This document shows positions 53,294 through 62,490 of a stretch of 64,000 bases of DNA, one piece after another. The stretch comes from an uncultured Granulosicoccaceae bacterium. GTDB lineage: Bacteria > Pseudomonadota > Gammaproteobacteria > CALCKW01. Under the pieces are notes generated by a model. The model was given only the letters and a program-made list of their open reading frames with translations. It searched no databases and was not told the DNA's origin. The stretch spans positions 24,189-88,188 of the forward strand of contig CALCKW010000049.1 of assembly GCA_937965695.1 (NCBI GenBank). Direction: 5' to 3'. The position numbers and the translations under genes were made by a program. Within the stretch, counting starts at the first letter, position 1; each line of letters starts with the position of its first letter.

Positions 53294-53431
53294 ATTGAAC
53301 CGCCTATTGTGCGGCAAGCTAAGACAACAGGCAAGAACTTCATTCGACATCCGTTGCCCGCCGAGAGTTTCAGGCGCGACACACTATCAGAGCCTCAACG
53401 GCAATCACCCATCGATAGCTTTTTTGCGCAT

Positions 53432-53449
53432 TTGTCACACAGCTGTAGC
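53432..53449 (+). promoter_or_regulatory. Pho-box candidate upstream of phoB
   Basis: TTGTCACACAGCTGTAGC matches the 18-bp PhoB consensus (two CTGTCAT-like 7-mers with a 4-bp spacer) at about 12-13 positions and ends 85 bp before the phoB ATG. It suggests autoregulation of phoBR. The second half-site is degenerate. Confidence 0.45.
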
Positions 53450-53534
53450 ATTTCAAGCCACAAAGGCCTTGTATTGGCAGCGGCTCTCGACGACACTTTT
53501 AACCCTCATAAATAGCGCAGTGCCATTGGTTAAA

Positions 53535-54233
53535 ATGGAAAGCACCATCCTAATTGTCGAAGATGAACCCGCTATACGCCAGTTGTTGAACACGGCCCTC
53601 TCGCGTGAAGGATTCACCGTTTTAGAGGCAGCCAATACCTCCTTGGCCGATGCCCACATTGCCAATGCACTGCCCTCTTTGGTTCTGCTGGATTGGATGA
53701 TGCCCGGTGAATCAGGGATCAGCTATCTAAGACGCCTTCGAAAAGATGAGCTGACGCGTGAGCTGACGGTGGTATTGCTGACCGCTCGCGACGCAGAGGC
53801 CGATGTGGTGACAGGTCTTGACGCTGGGGCTGATGACTACCTGACAAAACCCTTTTCTCCAAGAGAGCTTATATCGCGTGTGAAAGCTCATCTGCGTCGC
53901 AGCCAAGGCTTTGGCACTGGCATAGCGCTGCGCATTGGAGCGATAACCTTAGACACTGCCTCATACACTGTGCAGATCAGTGATAAAAATCTCGCGATCA
54001 AGGGCAGTGAATTTCGCCTGCTGAAGTTTTTGATGGAACACCCAGATCGTGTTTACAGCCGCGCGCAGTTGCTGGACCAAGTCTGGGGCCGCAATACTTT
54101 TTTAGAGGAACGCACGGTGGATGTGCACATCCTTAGACTGCGAAAGCTACTGAAGCCGAGCGGCTGCGACAAGCTGGTACAAACAGTTCGCGGTGCGGGC
54201 TACAAACTTAGCGCCGAGAAGCACCCCGGCTAG
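53535..54233 (+). CDS. phoB: Phosphate regulon response regulator PhoB
   Basis: 232 aa from ATG 53535; the track adds 115 codons that run through the SRP-RNA region and are not real. The receiver domain reads ILIVEDEPAIRQLL, with LVLLDWMMPGESGI carrying the phospho-Asp and DDYLTKPFSPREL the Lys. The winged helix ends TVRGAGYKLS. DWMMPG plus the downstream phoR and pst genes identify PhoB among OmpR regulators. It activates the pst genes under phosphate limitation. Confidence 0.95.
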   Translation: MESTILIVEDEPAIRQLLNTALSREGFTVLEAANTSLADAHIANALPSLVLLDWMMPGESGISYLRRLRKDELTRELTVVLLTARDAEADVVTGLDAGADDYLTKPFSPRELISRVKAHLRRSQGFGTGIALRIGAITLDTASYTVQISDKNLAIKGSEFRLLKFLMEHPDRVYSRAQLLDQVWGRNTFLEERTVDVHILRLRKLLKPSGCDKLVQTVRGAGYKLSAEKHPG

Positions 54234-54287
54234 ATACCTCATGCCTTCGCATGCAAACCTCAACCACTGAACCAAAGCACATAATTC

Positions 54288-55577
54288 ATGCAAAAAGCCG
54301 TCATCGACGAACGCAACCGCGTGATAGCAATATTAGTGATAGCCGCCATCGTGGGATGGGTTATCGATCAGCTGCCCTGGGTGCTGGCACTCACGGGAAT
54401 TGCACTCGCGGTGCATGCTATATGGCATGGCTCGCGACTGCTGGACTGGTTACAAGGTGGCGCAAAGCCGCCACCTGCACAATCGGGATTATGGGCCGAG
54501 ATTTACAGCCAAATGCGACGCGAACGCCGAGCCAGTGAAGGTCGCCGCCGTAAACTCTTAGACATGCTGCGTTGGTATAGCGATTCATCCGATGCACTGC
54601 CCGATGCCGCGCTCATTCTGGACGAGCACAACACGATCATCGGCAGCAACCAAGCCGCTCGGCACACCCTTGGAATAGACAACAAACGAGACCGCGGCCA
54701 GCGGGTGGACAACCTATTGCGTGATCCGATGTTATTGACGCTGCTCAATGACGAGCTGCCCGAGCCAGTAATCGAGATGGACAGCCCTGTCAATGCAGGC
54801 GATACACTGCGCTTACGACTAACCGCTTACGGTGCTGGCAGCCGCCTGCTGTTGGCTCAAGACATCAGTGAACAAATACATAACCAAGAGACTCGGCAGG
54901 CTTTTGTCGCCAATGTTTCACACGAACTGCACACACCGCTCACAGTGGTCAACGGTCACCTAGAGCTGCTGCTCGACGACCCCGATTTTACCGAGGTTCA
55001 GCGTGAGCAACTACTGCAGGTGTCCGCGCAGTCAAACCGCATGCAAGCAATTGTGCAGGATTTGTTGTCACTGGCCCGATTGGAGAGCGCACCAAGTTTA
55101 GCCGATAGTGCGCCGGTTCAGATGGCGCAGCTGATTCAGCTCGAAGTAGATACATTGCTGGGCTCCGGTCGTTTTTCAGAGCATCACGTTCAATGCGCAC
55201 TCGATCAAAACCTGCAACTGCTAGGGCGTCAAACAGAACTTCAAAGCGTCATTCATAACTTGCTACATAATGCGTTGCGCTATACCCCAGCGGGCTCAAC
55301 AATCGACGTCGAATGGTCACGACTGCCCAGTGGCAGACCGGCGTTCAAAGTAAGCGATAACGGCCCAGGTATCGCCGCCGAACACCTGCCTCATCTTACC
55401 GAGCGTTTTTATCGCGCAGACCCTGGCCGTTCCAGCGCTACGGGTGGCACCGGACTCGGATTAGCAATTGTCAAACACGTGCTTCAACGTCACGGAGGAG
55501 AGCTACAAATCAGCAGTATCGAGGGTGAAGGCAGTGAGTTTTTGGCCCTTTACAGTGTTGAACGCGCCACTTCTTAA
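54288..55577 (+). CDS. phoR: Phosphate regulon sensor kinase PhoR
   Basis: 429 aa. Two adjacent N-terminal membrane helices (residues ~11-45) leave almost no periplasmic part, as in all PhoR proteins. A PAS domain (about 95-195) follows, then the H box NVSHELHTPLTVVNGHLELLL and ATP-binding motifs NLLHNALRYTP, VSDNGPGIA and GGTGLGLAIVK. It phosphorylates PhoB when the Pst-PhoU complex signals low phosphate. It begins 54 bp after phoB and is presumably co-transcribed with it. Confidence 0.95.
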   Translation: MQKAVIDERNRVIAILVIAAIVGWVIDQLPWVLALTGIALAVHAIWHGSRLLDWLQGGAKPPPAQSGLWAEIYSQMRRERRASEGRRRKLLDMLRWYSDSSDALPDAALILDEHNTIIGSNQAARHTLGIDNKRDRGQRVDNLLRDPMLLTLLNDELPEPVIEMDSPVNAGDTLRLRLTAYGAGSRLLLAQDISEQIHNQETRQAFVANVSHELHTPLTVVNGHLELLLDDPDFTEVQREQLLQVSAQSNRMQAIVQDLLSLARLESAPSLADSAPVQMAQLIQLEVDTLLGSGRFSEHHVQCALDQNLQLLGRQTELQSVIHNLLHNALRYTPAGSTIDVEWSRLPSGRPAFKVSDNGPGIAAEHLPHLTERFYRADPGRSSATGGTGLGLAIVKHVLQRHGGELQISSIEGEGSEFLALYSVERATS

Positions 55578-55613
55578 AGGCATACCTGCTAACAGCTCTA
55601 AACAATCGATGAT

Positions 55614-55631
55614 TTGTCATAAACAAGTCAT
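55614..55631 (+). promoter_or_regulatory. Pho-box candidate upstream of pstS
   Basis: TTGTCATAAACAAGTCAT fits the PhoB consensus at about 14 of 18 positions, with two TGTCAT/AGTCAT half-sites 11 bp apart. It lies 87 bp before the pstS ATG, and TATTAA at 55639 could be the -10 element. Confidence 0.65.
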
Positions 55632-55717
55632 ATTGGATTATTAAACTGCTGTTGCTGGCAGATAAAAAGAATTGTTCAGCGCTTGCAGTTACCTGTTTAA
55701 AACTGAGAGAGATTTTA

Positions 55718-56761
55718 ATGTCCAAGTCCGCATTCGCCATCGCCGCCGCGTTATTTGTCGGCACTACCGTTACCCATGCCGCTGGTCGCAACCACATCGA
55801 AATCGTCGGCTCATCTACCGTATACCCCTTCGCCACAGTTGTCGCCGAACGCTTTGGTCAGTCAGGTGAGTTCAAGACCCCAAAGATAGAGGCCACCGGT
55901 TCTGGCGGCGGTATGAAACTCTTTTGTAGCGGTGCAGGTGTCAATACACCGGATATCACCAACTCCTCTCGCCGTATTAAAGAGAGCGAATTCGACAAGT
56001 GTCAGGCCAACGGTGTCGTGGATATTGTTGAAGTGCTTATCGGCTTTGACGGCATAGCTATCGCCAATAGCGTAGAGGCCGATCAGCTGACGCTAAGCCT
56101 TTCAGATTTGTATCTGGCGCTAGCCAAAGACATTCCAAACCCAGACGGCAGCGAGACCTTTGTACCCAACCCCTACACACTGTGGAGTGAAGTTAACAAC
56201 ACCCTGCCCGCCAGTAAAATTGAAGTGCTTGGGCCACCACCCACCTCGGGAACGCGAGATGCTTTCGCTGAACTGGTTCTAGAAGGCGGATGTAAACAGG
56301 TCGACTGGGTTAAAGATCTAAAGGCAAGCGATAAAAGCACCTTTAAAGCACGTTGCCACAGCGTACGTGAGGACGGCCACTATGTAGAAGCTGGCGAGAA
56401 CGACAACTTGATCGTGCAAAAGCTTTCGGCCAATAGCAACGCGTTAGGTATCTTTGGATACTCCTTCTTGGAAGAAAACGAAGACTTGGTGCAAGGCTCA
56501 ATCATCGACGGCCAAGAGCCCACCTTTGAAACAATTGCCGACGGTAGTTATCCTGTTTCACGCCCTCTGTACTTTTATGTCAAAAAAGCACACATGGGTC
56601 AAATCCCTGGGTTAGAGCAATACTTAGCTGAATTCACCCACGAAGACACCTGGGGCGAAGAAGGCTATTTGACGGACAAAGGTATGATCCCGCTGTCCGA
56701 CGAAAAGCGCAGTGAAATCGGGACAGCCGTCGCCAATGCAACTCCGATGACTATGGACTAA
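55718..56761 (+). CDS. pstS: Phosphate ABC transporter substrate-binding protein PstS
   Basis: 347 aa from ATG 55718, preceded by GAGAGA; the tracked start is 22 codons upstream. A Sec signal peptide (MSKSAFAIAAALFVGTTVTHA) precedes the mature domain. IVGSSTVYPFATVVAERF, EATGSGGGMKLFCSG, DITNSSRRIK and PPTSGTRDAF form the phosphate-binding loops. It delivers phosphate to PstCA in the periplasm. Like Pseudomonas relatives it belongs to the longer ~320-350 aa group. Confidence 0.95.
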   Translation: MSKSAFAIAAALFVGTTVTHAAGRNHIEIVGSSTVYPFATVVAERFGQSGEFKTPKIEATGSGGGMKLFCSGAGVNTPDITNSSRRIKESEFDKCQANGVVDIVEVLIGFDGIAIANSVEADQLTLSLSDLYLALAKDIPNPDGSETFVPNPYTLWSEVNNTLPASKIEVLGPPPTSGTRDAFAELVLEGGCKQVDWVKDLKASDKSTFKARCHSVREDGHYVEAGENDNLIVQKLSANSNALGIFGYSFLEENEDLVQGSIIDGQEPTFETIADGSYPVSRPLYFYVKKAHMGQIPGLEQYLAEFTHEDTWGEEGYLTDKGMIPLSDEKRSEIGTAVANATPMTMD

Positions 56762-56787
56762 ATCTGCTTCACTCTTGCACGAATTCC

Positions 56788-56819
56788 CGCCTCGACACAC
56801 TTTTGTGTCGAGGCGTTTT
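56788..56819 (+). terminator. Strong hairpin between pstS and pstC
   Basis: CGCCTCGACACA and TGTGTCGAGGCG make a perfect 12-bp stem with a 4-nt loop, followed by TTTT. It should end most transcripts after pstS while allowing some read-through to pstCAB-phoU. That would explain how the binding protein can be made in excess of the membrane complex. Confidence 0.9.
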
Positions 56820-56839
56820 GCCAAAGGAAAAAACGTTTA

Positions 56840-58228
56840 ATGCCGCTGTCCAATAGCTTACTGATTATTCTTGCTATCGCGCTGATTGGTTTTTTTATCA
56901 CCAGACAACGTGCGTATAGTATTGCACTGAAAAACGGTGGCGTTGCCAAACTGCATTCTCTGCCCTTGTATTATGGGTATTTGGCCGGTATCTGGGCGCT
57001 GGTACCTGCACTGATATTGTTAGCCTGTTGGAGTGCCTTTGAGAACACGCTAATCAATAGCTCAGTTCTGGGTCTTGCCCCTGCCGACCTGGTCGCCCAA
57101 GGTGAAGACCAAATGGCGCTTTTGCTCAATCAAGTGCAAAATATTGCTGCGGGCTCGATAGAGGCCAGCCCCGACGACGCACTGCAAGCCCGTATGGTTG
57201 CACGCATGCAATCGTTACAAGGCACCAGCCTACTTATCAAATCCGCACTTGCGATAATTCTTGCGGTAGTCGGTGTGCTCTGGGCTTTTAAGAGCGTTAA
57301 CCCAAATTACCGCGCTCGTATTAAGGTTGAAGGCTTTGTGCGCATCGCCATGCTGCTTTGCGCTTCGGTTGCCGTACTCACCACTGTCGGTATCGTATTT
57401 TCCGTGTTGTTTGAGTCAGTACGGTTTTTCGGCAAAGTACCCATCAGCGAATTTATGCTCGGCACCCACTGGAGCCCGCAGACCTCAATCCGGGAAGACC
57501 AAGTTGCCTCAGAAGGTTCGTTTGGAGCTATCCCTTTGTTTTTGGGCACGCTGTTAATCAGCGCTATCGCTCTGATTGTGGCAGTGCCGATAGGGCTGAT
57601 GTCAGCAATTTACCTAACTGAATACGCCAAGCCACAAGTGCGCGCGTTTGCTAAACCTGCGATGGAAATACTCGCGGGCATTCCCACAGTTGTATATGGC
57701 TTTTTTGCCGCCCTTACCGTAGCACCTGCGTTGCGCGGCTGGGGTGAATCCATTGGCCTGTCGGTTTCCTCAGAGAGCGCACTTGCAGCTGGCCTTGTGA
57801 TGGGTGTGATGATAATTCCCTTTGTGTCTTCTCTGTCCGACGATGTGCTCAATGCCGTACCGCAAACTATGCGCGACGGGTCGCTCGGGTTAGGTGCAAC
57901 CAAATCAGAAACAATCCGGCAGGTAGTTATACCGGCGGCTTTGCCTGGCATTGTGGGTGGTGTGTTGCTGGCTGCGTCTCGCGCCATCGGTGAGACGATG
58001 ATTGTCGTCATGGCCGCAGGACTAGCCGCCAATATGACCGTCAACCCACTGGAAGCCGTTACCACTGTTACGGTGCAAATTGTCACGCTGCTAACCGGCG
58101 ACCAAGAATTCGACTCAGCTAAAACACTTGCAGCATTTGCACTTGGTTTGATGCTCTTTATTACCACCCTTGTTCTCAACGTGATCGCTTTGCATGTGGT
58201 GCGCAAGTACCGTGAGCAATACGAGTAA
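56840..58228 (+). CDS. pstC: Phosphate ABC transporter permease PstC
   Basis: 462 aa, longer than the ~320-aa E. coli protein because of an N-terminal extension with two to three extra membrane segments and a ~60-residue loop. The conserved MetI-type core starts at about residue 225 (GSFGAIPLFLGTLLISAIAL), with EILAGIPTVVYGFFA and GATKSETIRQVVIPAALPGI as the EAA loop. It forms the inner-membrane channel with PstA. The extended form is usual in Pseudomonas-like and marine gammaproteobacteria. Confidence 0.94.
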   Translation: MPLSNSLLIILAIALIGFFITRQRAYSIALKNGGVAKLHSLPLYYGYLAGIWALVPALILLACWSAFENTLINSSVLGLAPADLVAQGEDQMALLLNQVQNIAAGSIEASPDDALQARMVARMQSLQGTSLLIKSALAIILAVVGVLWAFKSVNPNYRARIKVEGFVRIAMLLCASVAVLTTVGIVFSVLFESVRFFGKVPISEFMLGTHWSPQTSIREDQVASEGSFGAIPLFLGTLLISAIALIVAVPIGLMSAIYLTEYAKPQVRAFAKPAMEILAGIPTVVYGFFAALTVAPALRGWGESIGLSVSSESALAAGLVMGVMIIPFVSSLSDDVLNAVPQTMRDGSLGLGATKSETIRQVVIPAALPGIVGGVLLAASRAIGETMIVVMAAGLAANMTVNPLEAVTTVTVQIVTLLTGDQEFDSAKTLAAFALGLMLFITTLVLNVIALHVVRKYREQYE

Positions 58229-58234
58229 GACACC

Positions 58235-59524
58235 ATGAATAATACAACTACAAAAAGAAATACCACCGACATAGTCAAAGCAGGCTTGGCTAAACGTTAC
58301 GCTCGCGAGCGACGCTTTAAACTGATGGGCGTAGCTGCTGTTTCTATAAGCATGGCTTTTTTGGCTTTCCTGTTGATATCGATATTCGCCAAAGGCCTGC
58401 CCGCTTTTCAGACAACCTATATCAAACTTGATATAACACTAGAGAAAAAATCGCTGGGTCTGCCGGAAGAGCCCACCGCGATTGAAATTAGTCGTGCACG
58501 CTATGACAAGAGTATTAAAAAAGCGTTACTCGCCCAATTTCCCGATGTCACTAAGCGCAAAGAAAAACGCATGCTCTATCAATTCGTCAGCAGCTATGCA
58601 TCGCGCCAAGTTGCAGATGCACTAGTAGCAGACCCAACACTGCTCGACACCACAGCCAGTCTCTGGGTACTGGCAGATGACGAAGTCGCAGCACTCGCTC
58701 GCCAGGCGGATTACACCCTCGAGAAAAAAGACAAACAGACTGAGATCACCCGAGCTCGAATAGAAGAACTCAAAGCCGAGAACCGTATAGAAACACGATT
58801 TAACTGGCTATTTTTTCAACGCGGTGACTCACGTGAGCCTGAAGCTGCTGGAATAAAAGGCGCCATAATGGGCAGCTTCTACACACTGATAGTCACGCTG
58901 GTATTGTCCTTTCCGATTGGGGTCGCGGCTGCTGTCTATTTGGAAGAGTTCGCTCCTAAAAATAAACTGACCGATATCATCGAAGTTAACATCAACAACC
59001 TCGCCGCGGTGCCTTCAATTGTATATGGTCTACTCGGTGTGGCGGTGTTTATCAACTTCTTCCACTTGCCCCGCTCTGCTCCGCTCGTCGGCGGAATTGT
59101 CTTGTCGTTGATGACGCTTCCCACCATCATCATTGCATCAAGGGCCGCATTGAAATCTGTTCCGCCGTCTATCGCTGACGCAGCGTTGGCGCTTGGTGCC
59201 TCTAAAATTCAGACGATCACGCACCACGTCTTACCATTGGCAATGCCAGGCATATTGACCGGAACCATTATCGGTATGGCACAAGCGCTAGGCGAATCAG
59301 CACCGCTGCTGATGATTGGCATGGTCGCGTTTATCGTCGATGTGCCAACAGGCATCACCGACCCGGCAACTGTCCTGCCAGTGCAGGTCTATCTTTGGTC
59401 AGACAGCCCCGAGCGCGCATTCACAGAACGCACCTCCGCCGCTATTATGGTGCTGCTTATTTTTCTGATCGCCATGAATGCGCTAGCGGTGCTACTGCGT
59501 AAACAATTCGAGCGCCGCTGGTAA
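58235..59524 (+). CDS. pstA: Phosphate ABC transporter permease PstA
   Basis: 429 aa, again longer than the E. coli PstA (~296). After the first membrane helix (residues ~28-50) comes a ~150-residue extramembrane insertion rich in charged residues (VTKRKEKRMLYQFVSSYASR). The canonical permease core follows (GSFYTLIVTLVLSFPIGVAAAVYLEEF, NNLAAVPSIVYGLLG and the EAA loop ALGASKIQTITHHVLPLAMPGI). Starts 6 bp after pstC. Confidence 0.94.
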   Translation: MNNTTTKRNTTDIVKAGLAKRYARERRFKLMGVAAVSISMAFLAFLLISIFAKGLPAFQTTYIKLDITLEKKSLGLPEEPTAIEISRARYDKSIKKALLAQFPDVTKRKEKRMLYQFVSSYASRQVADALVADPTLLDTTASLWVLADDEVAALARQADYTLEKKDKQTEITRARIEELKAENRIETRFNWLFFQRGDSREPEAAGIKGAIMGSFYTLIVTLVLSFPIGVAAAVYLEEFAPKNKLTDIIEVNINNLAAVPSIVYGLLGVAVFINFFHLPRSAPLVGGIVLSLMTLPTIIIASRAALKSVPPSIADAALALGASKIQTITHHVLPLAMPGILTGTIIGMAQALGESAPLLMIGMVAFIVDVPTGITDPATVLPVQVYLWSDSPERAFTERTSAAIMVLLIFLIAMNALAVLLRKQFERRW

Positions 59525-59552
59525 AACAGTCGCATAATGCTAATTATCTATT

Positions 59553-60416
59553 GTGAATAAAATGACAAAAACCGCTGAAACCACCTCTAGCGACACGCAA
59601 TCGCGCAATTCGCAGTTGCTCGCTGAGTTTAAAGAAACCACCGGCAATGTGCGCGTCACCGAGCCTAAGATGCGCATGGATAACGTTAATGTGCACTATG
59701 GGGACAATCAGGCCATTTTTGACGTGAATTTGGATTTGGGCAAAAACGAAGTACTGGCAATGATCGGCCCTTCAGGTTGTGGCAAGTCCACGTTTCTGCG
59801 CTGTATGAACCGTATGAATGACACGGTCGACAGCTGCAGAGTAACTGGCTCCTTAACGCTTGATGGTGAAGACATCTACGCACCAGAACAAGATGTCGTA
59901 CTACTAAGGGCCAGAGTTGGCATGGTATTCCAAAAACCAAACCCTTTCCCTAAGTCAATCTATGACAATGTCGCCTACGGTCCACGCATTCACGGCTTAG
60001 CTTCAAGCAAAGACGAGCTCGATCAAATTGTCGAGACGAGCCTAAAACGCGCAAGTATATGGAACGAAGTAAAAGATCGCTTAGATGCACCAGGCACAGG
60101 TCTATCCGGTGGACAACAGCAACGTCTTTGCATCGCACGCACCATCGCCGTTAGCCCAGAGATTATCCTGATGGATGAGCCCTGCTCTGCACTTGACCCC
60201 ATCGCCACTGCCAGCATTGAAGAGCTGATCGACGAACTGCGTCAGAACTACGCTATCGCTATCGTCACGCATTCCATGCAACAGGCAGCGCGGGTATCGC
60301 AACGCACCGCCTACTTTCATTTGGGCCGACTGATCGAGCTGGGCGAGACAAAAAAAATCTTCACTAACCCCAGCCATGAACTTACTGAAAATTACATCAC
60401 CGGCCGCTTTGGCTAA
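59553..60416 (+). CDS. pstB: Phosphate ABC transporter ATP-binding protein PstB
   Basis: 287 aa from a GTG, with ATG 59562 as an alternative. Walker [11 protein letters not shown]-loop [16 protein letters not shown], signature [13 protein letters not shown] and Walker [14 protein letters not shown] are intact. An unusual ~40-residue N-terminal extension rich in Thr/Ser/Glu precedes the ABC domain. It hydrolyses ATP to drive phosphate import through PstCA and, with PhoU, relays phosphate status to PhoR. Confidence 0.96.
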   Translation: MNKMTKTAETTSSDTQSRNSQLLAEFKETTGNVRVTEPKMRMDNVNVHYGDNQAIFDVNLDLGKNEVLAMIGPSGCGKSTFLRCMNRMNDTVDSCRVTGSLTLDGEDIYAPEQDVVLLRARVGMVFQKPNPFPKSIYDNVAYGPRIHGLASSKDELDQIVETSLKRASIWNEVKDRLDAPGTGLSGGQQQRLCIARTIAVSPEIILMDEPCSALDPIATASIEELIDELRQNYAIAIVTHSMQQAARVSQRTAYFHLGRLIELGETKKIFTNPSHELTENYITGRFG

Positions 60417-60443
60417 ACCGGGCGACCACAGGAATTAGCGCGC

Positions 60444-61169
60444 ATGGACAATCTCAACTTAGATCAACATATCTCTCATCGTTACAACGAGGAGCTAGAA
60501 GACCTTCGCTCACGTGTGCTCAATATGGGTGGACTAGTCGAGCAACAGGTCAACAACGGCTTAAAAGCACTGCTAGAACTAGATGCGGAACTGGGCGAGC
60601 AGGTTTTTAGTGGGGACTATGAAGTCAACGCCATGGAAGTAGAGATCGACGAAGCCTGCACCGAAATACTGGCGCGTCGACAGCCCGCCGCCTCTGACCT
60701 TCGACTAGTGATGACAGTCATCAAAGCCATCAGCGACCTGGAGCGCATCGGCGACGAGGCCGAGAAATTTGGCAAGGTCGCCATGCGGCTGTCCGACGGC
60801 GGCAACCGCCCTACTTATTTCTCAGAGCTGCGGCACTTAGGCGAGCACGTTAAGTCAGTGTTGCGTGACACACTGGACGCGTTTGCTCGGATGGATGCTG
60901 AGTCAGCACTTGTCACTGCCAGTCGCGACAATGCCATCGACCGTGAATACAATTCACTTTCGCGTCTGCTGATCTCACACATGATGGAAGACCCGCGAGA
61001 GATCAAATCTGTGCTGGAAGTTTTCTGGTGCGCACGAGCCCTCGAGCGTATCGGCGATCACGCTAACAACATTTGCGAGTACGTGGTCTATCTGGTCAAA
61101 GGTAAGGACATCCGCCACACCAGCCAACAGCGCATGGCAGAAGATCAAGATGAAGACAATTCAATGTAA
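60444..61169 (+). CDS. phoU: Phosphate signalling protein PhoU
   Basis: 241 aa. Two three-helix bundles, each with the E/D-x-x-x-D metal-cluster pattern (KAISDLERIGDEAEKFG and ARALERIGDHANNICEYVV). PhoU bridges PstB and PhoR to keep PhoB unphosphorylated when phosphate is plentiful. Last gene of the pst operon. The C-terminal tail (AEDQDEDNSM) is acidic. Confidence 0.95.
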   Translation: MDNLNLDQHISHRYNEELEDLRSRVLNMGGLVEQQVNNGLKALLELDAELGEQVFSGDYEVNAMEVEIDEACTEILARRQPAASDLRLVMTVIKAISDLERIGDEAEKFGKVAMRLSDGGNRPTYFSELRHLGEHVKSVLRDTLDAFARMDAESALVTASRDNAIDREYNSLSRLLISHMMEDPREIKSVLEVFWCARALERIGDHANNICEYVVYLVKGKDIRHTSQQRMAEDQDEDNSM

Positions 61170-61205
61170 TACAAGCGCGTATCCAAGCTCAGTAAGTGGA
61201 CTCAA

Positions 61206-61838
61206 TTGACCCAAGCAGACACAAACAAACTAAAAATCGACTTTGTCGGTGGTGCCTCTAAACACCGCCGACAGTTCGGCGGTGGTCGCAATCAGCCACT
61301 CGCACGTGCCATCGGCATCAGTGGTGATGCACCCAGCGTGATTGATGCCACGGCAGGCACCGGCAGTGACGGATGGGTATTGGCGAGCCTCGGCTGCACC
61401 ATGATCTGGATTGAGCGCGACACTGAAGTGCATCGACAACTGGCTATTGCCTTGAGCGCCGCTTTAGACAACCCCGATACCCAAGAGATAGCTGCAAGAG
61501 TCAAACTGGTACACGCAGATGCCAGCGATTACATAGGGGCTCTGCACGCAGACGATTGCCCCGAGGTGATTTACATGGACCCCATGTACCCGCACAAGTC
61601 TAAAAGTGCCGCCAGCAGAGGACCGATGCAAGCACTGCAAAAACTACTGGGCCCCGACACAGACAGCGAGCGACTGCTCAAAGCAGCGCTGTCTCAGGCA
61701 AAAAAACGCGTGGCGGTAAAACGCCCTAAAAGCGCTTCACCCGTCGCCGACCTCAAACCATCGGGCTCTGTGTTGAGTCCCAATACCCGCTACGATATTT
61801 ACGGTGGCGCTCTACTGGGTGAAATTAACAACAACTAG
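61206..61838 (+). CDS. rsmJ: 16S rRNA (guanine1516-N2)-methyltransferase RsmJ
   Basis: 210 aa from a TTG 36 bp after phoU, shorter than the ~250-aa E. coli protein. LKIDFVGGASKHRRQFGGGR and NQPLARAIG, the SAM motif VIDATAGTGSDGWVLASLG, and VIYMDPMYPHKSKSAASRGP identify RsmJ, which is largely confined to gammaproteobacteria. The N-terminal domain of longer homologues is missing, which may reflect a real short form. It uses SAM to methylate G1516 in the small-subunit rRNA. Confidence 0.93.
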   Translation: MTQADTNKLKIDFVGGASKHRRQFGGGRNQPLARAIGISGDAPSVIDATAGTGSDGWVLASLGCTMIWIERDTEVHRQLAIALSAALDNPDTQEIAARVKLVHADASDYIGALHADDCPEVIYMDPMYPHKSKSAASRGPMQALQKLLGPDTDSERLLKAALSQAKKRVAVKRPKSASPVADLKPSGSVLSPNTRYDIYGGALLGEINNN

Positions 61839-61939
61839 CCACTCTCCAATCCATAAAACACCACTGAGCAATAGATTGACTGTCGCGACACGTACCCACA
61901 ACCTGCTATTGCCAAACCAACTGTGCGAGTGAGATAAAA

Positions 61940-62338
61940 ATGACCATACCCCGCTACGGCTTTGAAGACACCTCCTACCAGTACGCTGGTGGCGAAGACG
62001 GTTTGCTAAAGCTGTGCAAACGGTTTTACGCCGTAATGGACAGCGACAAGCAGGCCCGCGACATTCGCGCCATGCACCACGACGACCTCGATGACATGGT
62101 CCAGCGCCTATGTGCTTTTTTGTGCGGCTGGCTGGGAGGGCCGCGCCGATACAACGAACGCTACGGCAATATCTCAATTCCTCGTTATCACCAGAAGTTC
62201 TCTATCGGAGAGGCCGAGCGCGACGCCTGGCTGCACTGCATGAAGATCGCCGTCGACGAGCAGGCTTGGCGTGAGGACTTTAAAGCCTATCTTATGGTGC
62301 AATTTGCCAGACCCGCAGAAGCCTGTCGCACGCAATGA
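61940..62338 (+). CDS. Group II truncated haemoglobin
   Basis: 132 aa. LLKLCKRFYAVMDSD is the helix A/B region, and LCAFLCGWLGGPRRYNERYG includes the Trp and Tyr typical of group II. Proximal His is in the ISIPRYHQKF or WLHCM helix. The haem protein may bind O2, NO or sulfide in the cytoplasm. About 100 bp follow rsmJ, and 150 bp separate it from ybiT. No partner reductase adjacent. Confidence 0.9.
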   Translation: MTIPRYGFEDTSYQYAGGEDGLLKLCKRFYAVMDSDKQARDIRAMHHDDLDDMVQRLCAFLCGWLGGPRRYNERYGNISIPRYHQKFSIGEAERDAWLHCMKIAVDEQAWREDFKAYLMVQFARPAEACRTQ

Positions 62339-62436
62339 TGTTGAATCGTTGCCTATTGTGGCGACAGCAATCGCAAAACTGGGCAAAAGATAAGACTTAA
62401 TCCTCATCAATGGTGATGGACACGCTATTAATCACG

Positions 62437-62442
62437 TATAAT
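62437..62442 (+). promoter_or_regulatory. Candidate -10 box upstream of ybiT
   Basis: A perfect TATAAT lies 48 bp before the ybiT start. No good -35 hexamer is visible at 16-18 bp, so the promoter may rely on an activator or extended contacts. Confidence 0.3.
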
Positions 62443-62490
62443 TGACGGGTTTTGTCACCCACTCTTTCTTTTTTGCAGGAAACCCCAGTC

